Source: an uncultured Acidobacteriota bacterium (GTDB lineage: Bacteria > Acidobacteriota > Terriglobia > Bryobacterales > Bryobacteraceae). Taken from it: DNA of 6,777 nucleotides. A program made the translations under genes and the position numbers. The DNA is taken from NCBI GenBank assembly GCA_937952345.1, contig CALFYN010001059.1:1-6777 (forward strand), given 5' to 3'. Below are positions 1 through 6,216 of this stretch, in pieces (the first letter of the stretch is position 1; every line of letters begins with the position of its first letter). The notes under the pieces are model-generated. The model made no database searches. It worked only from the letters and a program-made list of their open reading frames with translations, and was not told the DNA's origin.

Positions 1-397
1 TTTTTCCCACAGCCCTGTAGATTTCTAGGAAAGCGGCGATGATATCCTTCGTCGTCGTCTTACCCGCACTCCCCGTCACCCCCACCACATCTCCTCCCCA
101 CTCGTTCCGCGCCCATCCCCCCAATTGCTCCAGCGCCCGCTGCGTATCCGCCACCACCAGCAGTGTCCACTCCGGCTTTGCTCCCTCCGGTACATGATCC
201 ACCACCGCCGCCACTGCCCCTTTTTCGAATGCCGCCGTCAAATACGCATGCCCGTCGTGATTCGGTCCCCGCAGCGCAAAAAACAAATCCCCCGCCTGCA
301 GCGTCCGCGTATCCACACTCCACCCCGCCGCCTCTCCGGCAGCCGCCACCGGGCCAATCCCCAAAGCTTCGGCAATCCGAGCCAAGCGAAACTTCAT
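1..397 (-). CDS. murF: UDP-MurNAc-tripeptide:D-Ala-D-Ala ligase MurF, N-terminal part (cut by window edge)
   Basis: MurF adds D-Ala-D-Ala to UDP-MurNAc-tripeptide in the cytoplasm with ATP, the last cytoplasmic step before MraY. The first 132 codons are visible; the 3' end lies beyond position 1. The N-terminal UDP-binding domain shows SVDTRTLQAGDLFFALRG (residues 27-44), then DGHAY (48-52) and EKGAVAAVV (58-66), all typical of MurF. The ATP-binding P-loop VTGSAGKTTTK lies at residues 107-117, with Lys113 the expected phosphate-binding lysine. The ATG at 397-395 overlaps the murE stop (ATGA, 394-397), which implies translational coupling, and AAGGGG sits five bases upstream. MurF rather than MurC or MurD is favoured by the GKTTTK form of the P-loop and by its place directly after murE. 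The central and C-terminal domains cannot be judged. Confidence 0.95.
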   Translation of the reverse strand, partial: MKFRLARIAEALGIGPVAAAGEAAGWSVDTRTLQAGDLFFALRGPNHDGHAYLTAAFEKGAVAAVVDHVPEGAKPEWTLLVVADTQRALEQLGGWARNEWGGDVVGVTGSAGKTTTKDIIAAFLEIYRAVGK

Positions 398-1884
398 CCT
401 TTCCCCTTGCGGTATCCAAACTCCTGCAGAATGGCCCGCGCCGTCTCCCGGTCGTCGAAATGCACCGTCTGGTCGCGCAGCACCTGGTAATCCTCGTGCC
501 CTTTTCCCGCAATCAGCAGGCAATCCCCCGGCCGCGCTTCCGCCAGCGCCATGCGAATCGCTCGCGCCCGGTCCGCCTCCACGATGTGCGGCGTATCGAA
601 GCGCCGCAGTCCCACCATCGCATCGTTGATAATGTCCAGCGGATCCTCGGACCGCGGATTATCCGACGTCAGCACCACGAAATCGCTCTGCTCCGAGGCC
701 GCCATTCCCATCAACGGCCGTTTCGTGCGGTCCCTGTCTCCGCCGCATCCGAACAGCGTAATCACACGCGCCGGCCGCAAACTCCGCGCCGCATCAATCG
801 CATTCCGCAACGCATCCGGCGTATGCGCGTAGTCCACAATCACCAGAAACGGCTGTCCCTCGTCCACGCGTTCGAAACGCCCCGGCACTGCCGCAAAATC
901 CGCTACTGCCTCCGCAATCATCTCCAACTCCATTCCGTAGGAAATCCCCGCCGCGCTCGCCGCCAGGATGTTGTACACGTTAATCTCCCCCACCATCGGC
1001 GATCGCACCGCCACGCTTCTGCCCTCGTACACCAGCCGGAATCGCAATCCATCGAATCCCGTCTCCACGTCCTCGGCCCGCACACACGCCCCCGCTTTCC
1101 GCCCGTACGTCAAAACCTTCGTCCCCGCCGCCGGTACAATCCGCTGCCCGTATTCATCATCGAAATTAATCGCCGCCCACTCCGGAGCCGCCGCCCCATT
1201 CCCCGCGAACAGCTTGCACTTGGCCTCGAAATACTCCTCCATCCCGCCCGTGTGAAAATCCAGGTGATCCTGCGACAGATTCGTGAACACCGCCGTGTGA
1301 AATGCCAGCCCGTACGTCCGGTCGAGCGCCAGCCCGTGCGACGACACTTCCATCGTCACCCGCTTCCCGCCCGCTTCCCGCAGCTTCCGCAACACACCGT
1401 ACACATCCACAAATAGCGCCGTCGTATTCGCCACCGCCTCAAACGAGCCCGCTACCCAGTTCCCAATCGTTCCCAGCAACGCCGTCTTCGCGCCCCCATG
1501 CCGCTGCAGTGCGTCAATCAAGAACGCGGTCGTTGTCTTCCCATTCGTCCCCGTCACACCCGTCAAATCGAAATATTCTTCCGCAGCCCCATACAAATTC
1601 CGGCACGCCATCCCCATCGCCCGCCGCCCATGTGTCACCCTCACCCACACGCCCGAAAATCCCTCCGGCGCCTCCAGTTCGCTCACCACCGCCACCGCGC
1701 CTTTGTCGATTGCATCCTGCGCGAACCGCCGCCCGTCCACCTTCGCCCCCGCATACGCAAAAAACAAACACCCCGCCGTCACCTTCCGCGAATCGTATTC
1801 CAATCCCCACACGTCCAGTTCCGCCGCCGCCTCCGCCAGCGGCCCCGCCAATAACCCCGATTCCAGCACGCGCCCCAGTTTCAT
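394..1884 (-). CDS. murE: UDP-MurNAc-L-Ala-D-Glu:meso-diaminopimelate ligase MurE
   Basis: MurE adds the third stem-peptide residue to UDP-MurNAc-L-Ala-D-Glu in the cytoplasm. The 496-residue length is normal for the family. The N-terminal domain has YDSRKVTAGCLFFAYAG (residues 30-46). The central ATPase domain has the P-loop TGTNGKTTT (111-119, Lys116), TMEVSSHGL (177-185), TNLSQDHLDFH (201-211) and EAKCKLF (220-226), in which Lys222 matches the carbamylated lysine of the family. GEINVYN (299-305) and PGRFERV (334-340) lead into the C-terminal domain. DNPR at 408-411 followed by SED, and GKGHEDYQ at 460-467, are the meso-diaminopimelate recognition signature, so DAP rather than lysine is the predicted substrate. 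It starts 8 bp after ftsI, with a modest AAGAGAA upstream, and overlaps murF by ATGA. No key residue looks missing. Confidence 0.97.
   Translation of the reverse strand: MKLGRVLESGLLAGPLAEAAAELDVWGLEYDSRKVTAGCLFFAYAGAKVDGRRFAQDAIDKGAVAVVSELEAPEGFSGVWVRVTHGRRAMGMACRNLYGAAEEYFDLTGVTGTNGKTTTAFLIDALQRHGGAKTALLGTIGNWVAGSFEAVANTTALFVDVYGVLRKLREAGGKRVTMEVSSHGLALDRTYGLAFHTAVFTNLSQDHLDFHTGGMEEYFEAKCKLFAGNGAAAPEWAAINFDDEYGQRIVPAAGTKVLTYGRKAGACVRAEDVETGFDGLRFRLVYEGRSVAVRSPMVGEINVYNILAASAAGISYGMELEMIAEAVADFAAVPGRFERVDEGQPFLVIVDYAHTPDALRNAIDAARSLRPARVITLFGCGGDRDRTKRPLMGMAASEQSDFVVLTSDNPRSEDPLDIINDAMVGLRRFDTPHIVEADRARAIRMALAEARPGDCLLIAGKGHEDYQVLRDQTVHFDDRETARAILQEFGYRKGKG
398..408 (-). promoter_or_regulatory. 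Ribosome binding site of murF inside the end of murE
   Basis: On the minus strand AAGGGGAAAGG directly precedes the murF ATG, placing AAGGGG five bases from the start. The same bases encode the basic end of MurE (residues KGKG). This strong site supports the chosen murF start and coupled translation at the ATGA overlap. Confidence 0.6.
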
Positions 1885-1892
1885 CCGTTCTC

Positions 1893-3953
1893 TTATCTGC
1901 TGAACTGAATCACCAGCCGTTCTCCCGGACGCAACACCGCGCCCGGCTGCGGCGTCTGCCGCCGCGCAATCCCCGATCCATGCGCCTCCACCGCAATCCC
2001 CGACGCCGCCGTTAGCGTCAACACATCCCGCTTCGTCTTCCCCACCAGATTCGGCACCCGCGGCCCATCGAACTCCTCGTGATGCGCCACCACCAGCTTT
2101 ACGCCGTCGCTGCCCAATTCAATGGCCTCGTCCGGCACCGGCTGCGGCGGAGCCGCCGCCACATCGTTCTCCACATCCCCGGCAACCTCCGCCTTCGCCA
2201 ACTGCTTCAATTCCCGGTCATGCGGCACATCCAATATCCGCAGCGCCGCCGTCGCCACTTCCTTAAACACCGGAGCCGCCACCACCCCGCCATACACGCT
2301 CGATCCGTTCAACGTCACCGCAATCACAACCCTTGGATCGCTCAACGGAGCCATCCCGATAAACGACGCATTGTATTTGTGCGTGTACTGCTTCTGCTTG
2401 TGATCGTAGATCTGCGCCGATCCGGTTTTCCCGCCCACCGTGTATCCCACCAGGTCCGCCCGCGGATACCCCGTGCCCCCCGGCAACACCACATCGTGCA
2501 TCATGTCCTGCATCCGCGCCGCATTCTCCGGCCGCAGCACCTGCACCGCCGGCGCCACCGGCTCCCATTCCGCCACTTCTCCCGGCCTCTGCCGCTTCAA
2601 CACAATGCGCGGCTTGATCAATTTCCCGTGATTCGCCACCACCGCCGCCGCCTGCGCCAGTTGCACCGTCGTTGTCGTCACCTCGTGGCCCATCGCCACT
2701 GACCCAATCGATGTCTTCCCCCACTTCCGCGGCTCGAACACCTGCCCCGGCGCCTCCGACGGCAACGGCAGCCCGATGCGCTTCCCGAATCCAAACGCCT
2801 TCACATAGCGGTGCAGGTTCTTCACTCCCACCTGCAGCGCCACCTGAATCGCCCCCACGTTCGAAGACTTCGCCAGCACCGTCCGCATCGGAATCACGCC
2901 ATAGCCATTCTTGGCTTCATGAATCACGCGCCCGTACAGGTTGATCGTGCCCCCCAGGCAGTTGATTGGCGACTCCGGCCCCAGCCGCGTCGTCTCCAGC
3001 GCCGAGGCCAGCGTGATCACCTTGAATACCGAACCCGGCTCGAACGGCGCCGCAATCGCCTGGTTCAGCCGGTCGCTCCACTCGTCATCGTTCTTCGGCT
3101 GCGTGTTCGGATCAAACGTCGGGAAACTGGCCATCGCCAGAATATCCCCCGTCTGCGGATGCAACACCACCACGCTCCCGCTCTTGCACCGGCAACTCTC
3201 CGCCGCCGCCCGCAACTCCCGTTCCGCGATAAATTGCAGCCGCTCGTCAATCGTCAGCCAGACGTTCTTCCCCGGCAGGGGCTCCTGCTCCACCACCGAC
3301 TCGTACAGGTGCTGCGCCACGTCGCGGTATGTCCGCTCCGTCCCCGGAATTCCTTCCAGTTCCTCTTCCAGCCCCATCTCGATCCCGCCACTGCCCCGCT
3401 GCTCGTGATTCTTCCCACCAATCACGTGCGCCAGCAATTCCCCCTTCGGATAGGTGCGCTCCGGTTCGTCAATCAGATCCACACCCACCATCTTCAGCAT
3501 CTTCACCCGGTCGGCTTCCTCGAAACCCACCTTCCGCTTCACATACAAAAATCCGCGCCCGTTTTCCTTGCCTTCCTCAATCCGCCGCTCCAACTCCGCC
3601 CGGTCCACCGTCAGAATCCGCGACAACAACTCCGCCGTAACCGCCACATCGCGCACGTGCATCGGATTCACCACCACCGTCCGCAACATGTTCGTCTTCG
3701 CGAAGATCGCATCGTTGCGGTCCAGCAGCATGCCGCGCAATGCCGGAATCTCGCGTACCTTCTCCTGCTGCCTCTGCGCCATCAACGCATAGTCATCGTA
3801 GGAGTAAATCTGCAAATAAAGGAGCCGCAGCACGATCAGCCCCGCCCACCCAAACGCAAAACGCGCCAATGTCCGCAACCGGCGGATGGCGCCCTGGTCC
3901 ATCGGGGGTTCGTGCGGCCCCCCCGGATAATGTTTGCCGCTGGGTTCCTGCAT
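1893..3953 (-). CDS. ftsI: Septal peptidoglycan transpeptidase FtsI (class B PBP) with a C-terminal PASTA domain
   Basis: FtsI cross-links septal peptidoglycan outside the inner membrane, with FtsW as its usual polymerase partner. At 686 residues it is longer than E. coli FtsI (588). A short cytoplasmic tail precedes one membrane segment (about 31-49). The pedestal/dimerisation domain follows, with ALRGMLLDRN at 71-80. The transpeptidase domain has all three catalytic motifs: SVFK (308-311, nucleophile Ser308), SSN (363-365) and KTG (509-511). After a linker (about 575-630) rich in Ala, Pro, Val and acidic residues, residues 632-686 form one PASTA domain beginning RVPNLVGKTKRDV. A 66-bp gap with hairpins separates it from ftsL; murE starts 8 bp after it. 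The start at 3953 is weakly supported (AGCAGGCG upstream), and Met18 at 3902 is possible but has no clear ribosome site. An SpoVD/PBP2X-like name would fit the domain layout equally well. Confidence 0.95.
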   Translation of the reverse strand: MQEPSGKHYPGGPHEPPMDQGAIRRLRTLARFAFGWAGLIVLRLLYLQIYSYDDYALMAQRQQEKVREIPALRGMLLDRNDAIFAKTNMLRTVVVNPMHVRDVAVTAELLSRILTVDRAELERRIEEGKENGRGFLYVKRKVGFEEADRVKMLKMVGVDLIDEPERTYPKGELLAHVIGGKNHEQRGSGGIEMGLEEELEGIPGTERTYRDVAQHLYESVVEQEPLPGKNVWLTIDERLQFIAERELRAAAESCRCKSGSVVVLHPQTGDILAMASFPTFDPNTQPKNDDEWSDRLNQAIAAPFEPGSVFKVITLASALETTRLGPESPINCLGGTINLYGRVIHEAKNGYGVIPMRTVLAKSSNVGAIQVALQVGVKNLHRYVKAFGFGKRIGLPLPSEAPGQVFEPRKWGKTSIGSVAMGHEVTTTTVQLAQAAAVVANHGKLIKPRIVLKRQRPGEVAEWEPVAPAVQVLRPENAARMQDMMHDVVLPGGTGYPRADLVGYTVGGKTGSAQIYDHKQKQYTHKYNASFIGMAPLSDPRVVIAVTLNGSSVYGGVVAAPVFKEVATAALRILDVPHDRELKQLAKAEVAGDVENDVAAAPPQPVPDEAIELGSDGVKLVVAHHEEFDGPRVPNLVGKTKRDVLTLTAASGIAVEAHGSGIARRQTPQPGAVLRPGERLVIQFSR

Positions 3954-3970
3954 CGTTCGCCTGCTTGATT

Positions 3971-4006
3971 CGGGATTGTTCCCGGCGGGTGGGGGAAGTC
4001 CCGCCG
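3971..4006. repeat. Two overlapping inverted repeats in the ftsL-ftsI gap
   Basis: The 66-bp gap between ftsL and ftsI (3954-4019) holds a perfect 7-bp inverted repeat, CGGCGGG/CCCGCCG, with a 10-base loop at 3983-4006. It also holds a perfect 5-bp inverted repeat, CGGGA/TCCCG, with a 4-base loop at 3971-3984. They share two bases (3983-3984), so in the mRNA both cannot form at full length. No T-run follows on either strand, so this is not a standard intrinsic terminator. A role in mRNA processing or in tuning ftsI relative to ftsL is possible but is inference. Confidence 0.6.
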
Positions 4007-4019
4007 AAAAGGGTTTGTA

Positions 4020-4595
4020 CTACTGTTCGTTCTCCGCCACCGGCTCCTCAGCCGCCGGCGCTGCTCTCTCCACCGGCGCGGTTGCCGCCGCCGGCGCTTT
4101 TTCCACCGGCCGTGCCATTGCCTGCACCGCCGTTCCTGCTGCCTTCGCCTCCAAATGAATAATCCGGCTCGGATCCGGATCGGCGAAATCCTGCAACTTC
4201 GCCAGCTCCGCCAGCCGCTCCGGACTCAGCAGCTTCGCCTCCGATGTCTCCAACTCCGATACCTGCCGCGACAGCAAATCATGCTCCCGCCGCAGGTCTT
4301 CCAACTGGTATCCCGCCATCAGACGGTATCCACTCGGTAACAACATGCCGATCAGCAGTACCGCCGCCGTCGACACTCCTCCGATCATCTTCCAGCACAC
4401 CCGCGGCGTGTGCGGATCCTCAGCCCGGATCACCCGGCTGTTGTCTATCCTCTTGATGTGCAAATACACATCGTCGTTTGGGAAGGGCCGCAAACGAGCC
4501 CCGGATGCCTTCCGCGCATCCGGACGCCCCGCCTGCGTCACGGCCTGGACTCCGCCTCTCCCCATTAAGCGGTCAAAAAAAGTGGCTGTGGCCAT
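4020..4595 (-). CDS. ftsL: Cell division protein FtsL-like, single membrane span with coiled coil
   Basis: FtsL is a small bitopic protein that, with FtsB and FtsQ, activates the septal synthase FtsW-FtsI. This 191-residue protein has a basic cytoplasmic region (1-68), a membrane segment at about 69-88 (WKMIGGVSTAAVLLIGMLL), then a heptad-like helix at about 96-135 (QLEDLRREHDLLSRQVSEL onward) and the LxxLA-type stretch PERLAELAKLQDF. This layout and the place between rsmH and ftsI define FtsL; sequence conservation in the family is low, so the name rests mainly on topology and position. The tail (about 151-191) is Ala/Pro/Glu-rich with an imperfect 11-residue repeat starting PVEKA, PVERA and PVAEN. 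The start chosen is the ATG one base after the rsmH stop (TGAGATG), with AGGG five bases upstream. An in-frame upstream ATG at 4682 lies inside rsmH and is rejected. Confidence 0.85.
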   Translation of the reverse strand: MATATFFDRLMGRGGVQAVTQAGRPDARKASGARLRPFPNDDVYLHIKRIDNSRVIRAEDPHTPRVCWKMIGGVSTAAVLLIGMLLPSGYRLMAGYQLEDLRREHDLLSRQVSELETSEAKLLSPERLAELAKLQDFADPDPSRIIHLEAKAAGTAVQAMARPVEKAPAAATAPVERAAPAAEEPVAENEQ

Positions 4596-4596
4596 C

Positions 4597-5487
4597 TCAT
4601 CCCTGCTCTCTCGGTGCGCCCAATATCTCCACGCAGCGCAATTTACTACTGCGCGACGCGGGATTCTGAACCACCTCCTCATACGCCGGCTTTACGACGT
4701 GCTTGGTCAAAATCCGCGCCCGGCCCTCCCTGGCCAGACGTTGGAATGCCTGCTTCACGACCCTGTCCTCACTCGACATGAACGTCAGCACGACAATCCG
4801 TCCCCCCGGCGCCACCAACTCCGGCGCCAGCTTCATCAACGCTTCCAGCTCCTCCACCTCTTCGTTCACGGCTATGCGCAGCGCCATGAACGTCTGCGTC
4901 GCTGGATGTATTCGCCCCGTCCTGGGCACGGCCGATTCCACAATTCGAGCTAGATGCAACGTACTGCGAACCGGCCGCGCCCGGACGATTGCTCTGGCTA
5001 TTCTCCGCGCCCTCCTCTCTTCGCCAAGTTGATAAATCAAATCGGCGAGTGCCTTCTCGGCGGTGTAATTGACGATCTCTCCGGCCGTGATCCCCTCGGT
5101 GCGATTGGTTCGCATGTCCAATGGTCCCTCGGCCTGCAGGGAGAACCCTCGCTCCGGGTCCGTCAGCTGATAGCGGCTCACTCCCAGATCCGCCAACAGT
5201 CCGTTGACCTGCTTCAGGCCATTCGCCACTAACGCCCGGCGCAATTCCGAAAATCGGCCCTGGTGATACCGGATCCGGTCCGCCCACTGGAGCGTGTTCT
5301 GCTTCGCCTTCTCCAGCGACTCCCCGTCCCGGTCGTTCCCAATTACAAATCCTGTCACCAGCCGCCTTGCAATCTCTCCTAAATGTCCACCCAGTCCAGC
5401 CGTGCAATCGATGTAGAACAGCGCCGGATCCACCTGCAGGTAATCCATGACCTCGTTGAGTTGAACCGGGATGTGTTCCTGTTCCAT
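4597..5487 (-). CDS. rsmH: 16S rRNA (cytosine(1402)-N(4))-methyltransferase RsmH (MraW)
   Basis: RsmH transfers a methyl group from S-adenosylmethionine to N4 of C1402 in 16S rRNA, in the ribosome decoding centre. The 296-residue length is near the usual 300-315. The start HIPVQLNEV (5-13) is the family opening. The SAM-binding region has YIDCTAGLGGHLGEI (25-39) and NDRD (51-54). LADLGVSRYQLTDPERGFS (98-116) and GPLDMRTN (121-128) follow, then GEERRARRIARAIV (155-168), HPATQTFMALRIAVN (194-208) and NPASRSSKLR (275-284). The usual GGRLxVISFHSLEDR block appears as GGRIVVLTFMSSEDR (228-242), losing the otherwise very common His and Leu. The start is supported by AGAAGG six bases upstream (5494-5499), which straddles the mraZ stop. 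The gene ends one base before ftsL. Confidence 0.96.
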   Translation of the reverse strand: MEQEHIPVQLNEVMDYLQVDPALFYIDCTAGLGGHLGEIARRLVTGFVIGNDRDGESLEKAKQNTLQWADRIRYHQGRFSELRRALVANGLKQVNGLLADLGVSRYQLTDPERGFSLQAEGPLDMRTNRTEGITAGEIVNYTAEKALADLIYQLGEERRARRIARAIVRARPVRSTLHLARIVESAVPRTGRIHPATQTFMALRIAVNEEVEELEALMKLAPELVAPGGRIVVLTFMSSEDRVVKQAFQRLAREGRARILTKHVVKPAYEEVVQNPASRSSKLRCVEILGAPREQG

Positions 5488-5493
5488 ACATGG

Positions 5494-5499
5494 CCTTCT
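5494..5499 (-). promoter_or_regulatory. Ribosome binding site of rsmH at the mraZ stop
   Basis: AGAAGG on the minus strand lies six bases before the rsmH ATG and overlaps the mraZ TAG (5498-5500). It decides the start at 5487 over the out-of-frame ATG at 5491, and suggests that ribosomes finishing mraZ help to start rsmH. Confidence 0.5.
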
Positions 5500-5986
5500 A
5501 CTTCACCCCAGCCCCTTCCACGTGTTCCACCTTCTGCGGCAGATCCTTGTGCGCCCGTTCACTCTTGGCCTTGTACACGGCTTCGTTATAAAACGTGATG
5601 ACGCCCTTGCCCGTCTCCAGCCAAACCTGCGCGTTCTCCATCCCCATCAGCTTCCGCAGCGTCGTCGGGATCAGTAAACGCCCTTGCGAATCCAGTGCCG
5701 CGTCTTCCCCCAAATCATTCGCCACGAACAAAATGTCTTTGCCCCACTGGCTGTATTCGCCAGTGAGATTTTCCAGAATTTCCCGGTTGTGTTCCCAAAC
5801 CGAATTGGTGTATATCTTAGCTGTGACGCGATCGAGCGACGTGATGAACACGTCCTGCGCGCCAAGGTCCGTCAAATAGGTCACCAATGCCTGCGGCAAC
5901 TTCAATCGGCCCCGATCATCGACCTTCGCGGTCAGAATCCCCCGAGGGGTTCTCACCACTTTCGTCATTTGAGGAGGCTGGTCCAT
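5498..5986 (-). CDS. mraZ: MraZ, SpoVT-AbrB-fold transcriptional regulator of the dcw operon
   Basis: MraZ is a ring-forming DNA-binding protein that, where studied, binds repeats upstream of its own gene and represses the division cluster. This 162-residue protein has two SpoVT-AbrB repeats, each with the DxxxR signature: DDRGRLKLP (23-31) and DSQGRLLIPTTLRK (99-112). FITSLDR (47-53) and IYTNSVWE (58-65) match the first half of the family, and VWLETGKGVITFYNEAVY (121-138) closes the second. About ten extra residues precede the usual start of the first repeat, and the C-terminal tail (about 140-162) is charged. It is the first gene of the cluster, 10 bp before rsmH. The start at 5986 has GGCGGG about eight bases upstream. 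The in-frame Met7 at 5968 is preceded by CCTCCTCAA, the opposite of a ribosome site, so it is disfavoured. Confidence 0.95.
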   Translation of the reverse strand: MDQPPQMTKVVRTPRGILTAKVDDRGRLKLPQALVTYLTDLGAQDVFITSLDRVTAKIYTNSVWEHNREILENLTGEYSQWGKDILFVANDLGEDAALDSQGRLLIPTTLRKLMGMENAQVWLETGKGVITFYNEAVYKAKSERAHKDLPQKVEHVEGAGVK

Positions 5987-6029
5987 TTTCTATCCCGCCG
6001 AGTCCATTTTAGACCGCTAGGCCGATTAG

Positions 6030-6035
6030 ATCATA
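6030..6035 (-). promoter_or_regulatory. Candidate -10 box of the mraZ (dcw) promoter
   Basis: TATGAT on the minus strand matches the sigma-70 -10 consensus at five of six bases and lies 44-49 bases upstream of the mraZ ATG. No good -35 box sits at 16-18 bases; that space is taken by a GGAAACGGGAAG element. A second candidate, TAAAAT at 6006-6011, is nearer the start and also lacks a good -35. Confidence 0.35.
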
Positions 6036-6164
6036 CTTCCCGTTTCCAACGCAAGGGTAATCTGTGCCCATCCTGTGTGTATTCTTCACTTTCCACGCAT
6101 ATCTACAGCTAGTGGTTGAGCGCCGGATGGCCCCTGCATATTGGTTCACTATCCCACTTCCACC
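6036..6164 (-). promoter_or_regulatory. Three related TGGAA-containing elements upstream of mraZ, possible MraZ operator
   Basis: On the minus strand, GGTGGAAGTGGGATAG (6149-6164), GCGTGGAAAGTGAAG (6084-6098) and GCGTTGGAAACGGGAAG (6036-6052) share the pattern TGGAA(A) followed by a G-rich GGA or GAA. The last two align over most of their length. Known MraZ operators are direct repeats rich in GTGG or TGGG with about 10-bp period; here the spacing is different, so the MraZ assignment is inference. Confidence 0.3.
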
Positions 6165-6171
6165 GTTTTCC

Positions 6172-6201
6172 TTGCCTCCGGCCCCACTCCCTGGTTAAAA
6201 T
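6172..6201 (+). promoter_or_regulatory. Candidate promoter of the antitoxin-toxin pair
   Basis: TTGCCT (6172-6177) and TAAAAT (6196-6201) are separated by 18 bases and resemble sigma-70 -35 and -10 boxes. The transcript would start near 6208, only about nine bases before the ATG at 6217. No Shine-Dalgarno sequence is visible before that ATG, which fits a nearly leaderless mRNA. Confidence 0.4.
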
Positions 6202-6214
6202 CTAGACAATCTAG
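6202..6214. promoter_or_regulatory. Inverted repeat, candidate operator of the antitoxin-toxin pair
   Basis: CTAGA-CAA-TCTAG is a perfect inverted repeat with 5-bp arms. It lies directly after the candidate -10 box, over the predicted transcription start, and ends two bases before the antitoxin ATG. Phd/YefM antitoxins usually repress their own operon by binding such a palindrome. The assignment is inference from position and symmetry. Confidence 0.45.
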
Positions 6215-6216
6215 CT

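Larger units (their letters stand above)
5987..6216. other. Divergent intergenic region between mraZ and the antitoxin gene
   Basis: This 230-bp non-coding stretch separates two outward-facing transcription units. I see no credible reading frame in it. It is less GC-rich than its flanks and holds a candidate mraZ -10 box, three related TGGAA-containing elements on the minus strand, a candidate antitoxin promoter with an inverted repeat, and four CTAG tetranucleotides. Confidence 0.8.

Noticed and set aside
163..1416. Open plus-strand frame of 417 codons opposite murE and murF
   Set aside because: It is rich in Arg, Pro and His, has no recognisable motif, and lies opposite well-supported murE and murF. 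Long antisense frames like this are expected in GC-rich coding DNA.
2811..3968. Open plus-strand frame of 385 codons opposite ftsI
   Set aside because: Its His/Arg/Pro-rich composition and lack of motifs mark it as the complement of ftsI, whose catalytic motifs are all intact.
3983..4006. Hairpin between ftsL and ftsI as an intrinsic terminator
   Set aside because: No T-run follows the stem on either strand, and termination here would cut off ftsI, murE and murF, which are needed.
4020..4682. Longer FtsL starting at 4682 (220 residues)
   Set aside because: The extra 29 residues are read from inside the end of rsmH. The ATG at 4595 has a ribosome site and a one-base gap after the rsmH stop, the normal arrangement.
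4769..5491. Minus-strand frame of 240 codons overlapping rsmH in another frame
   Set aside because: It is low-complexity, Gly/Arg-rich and without motifs, while rsmH covers the same bases with clear family blocks.
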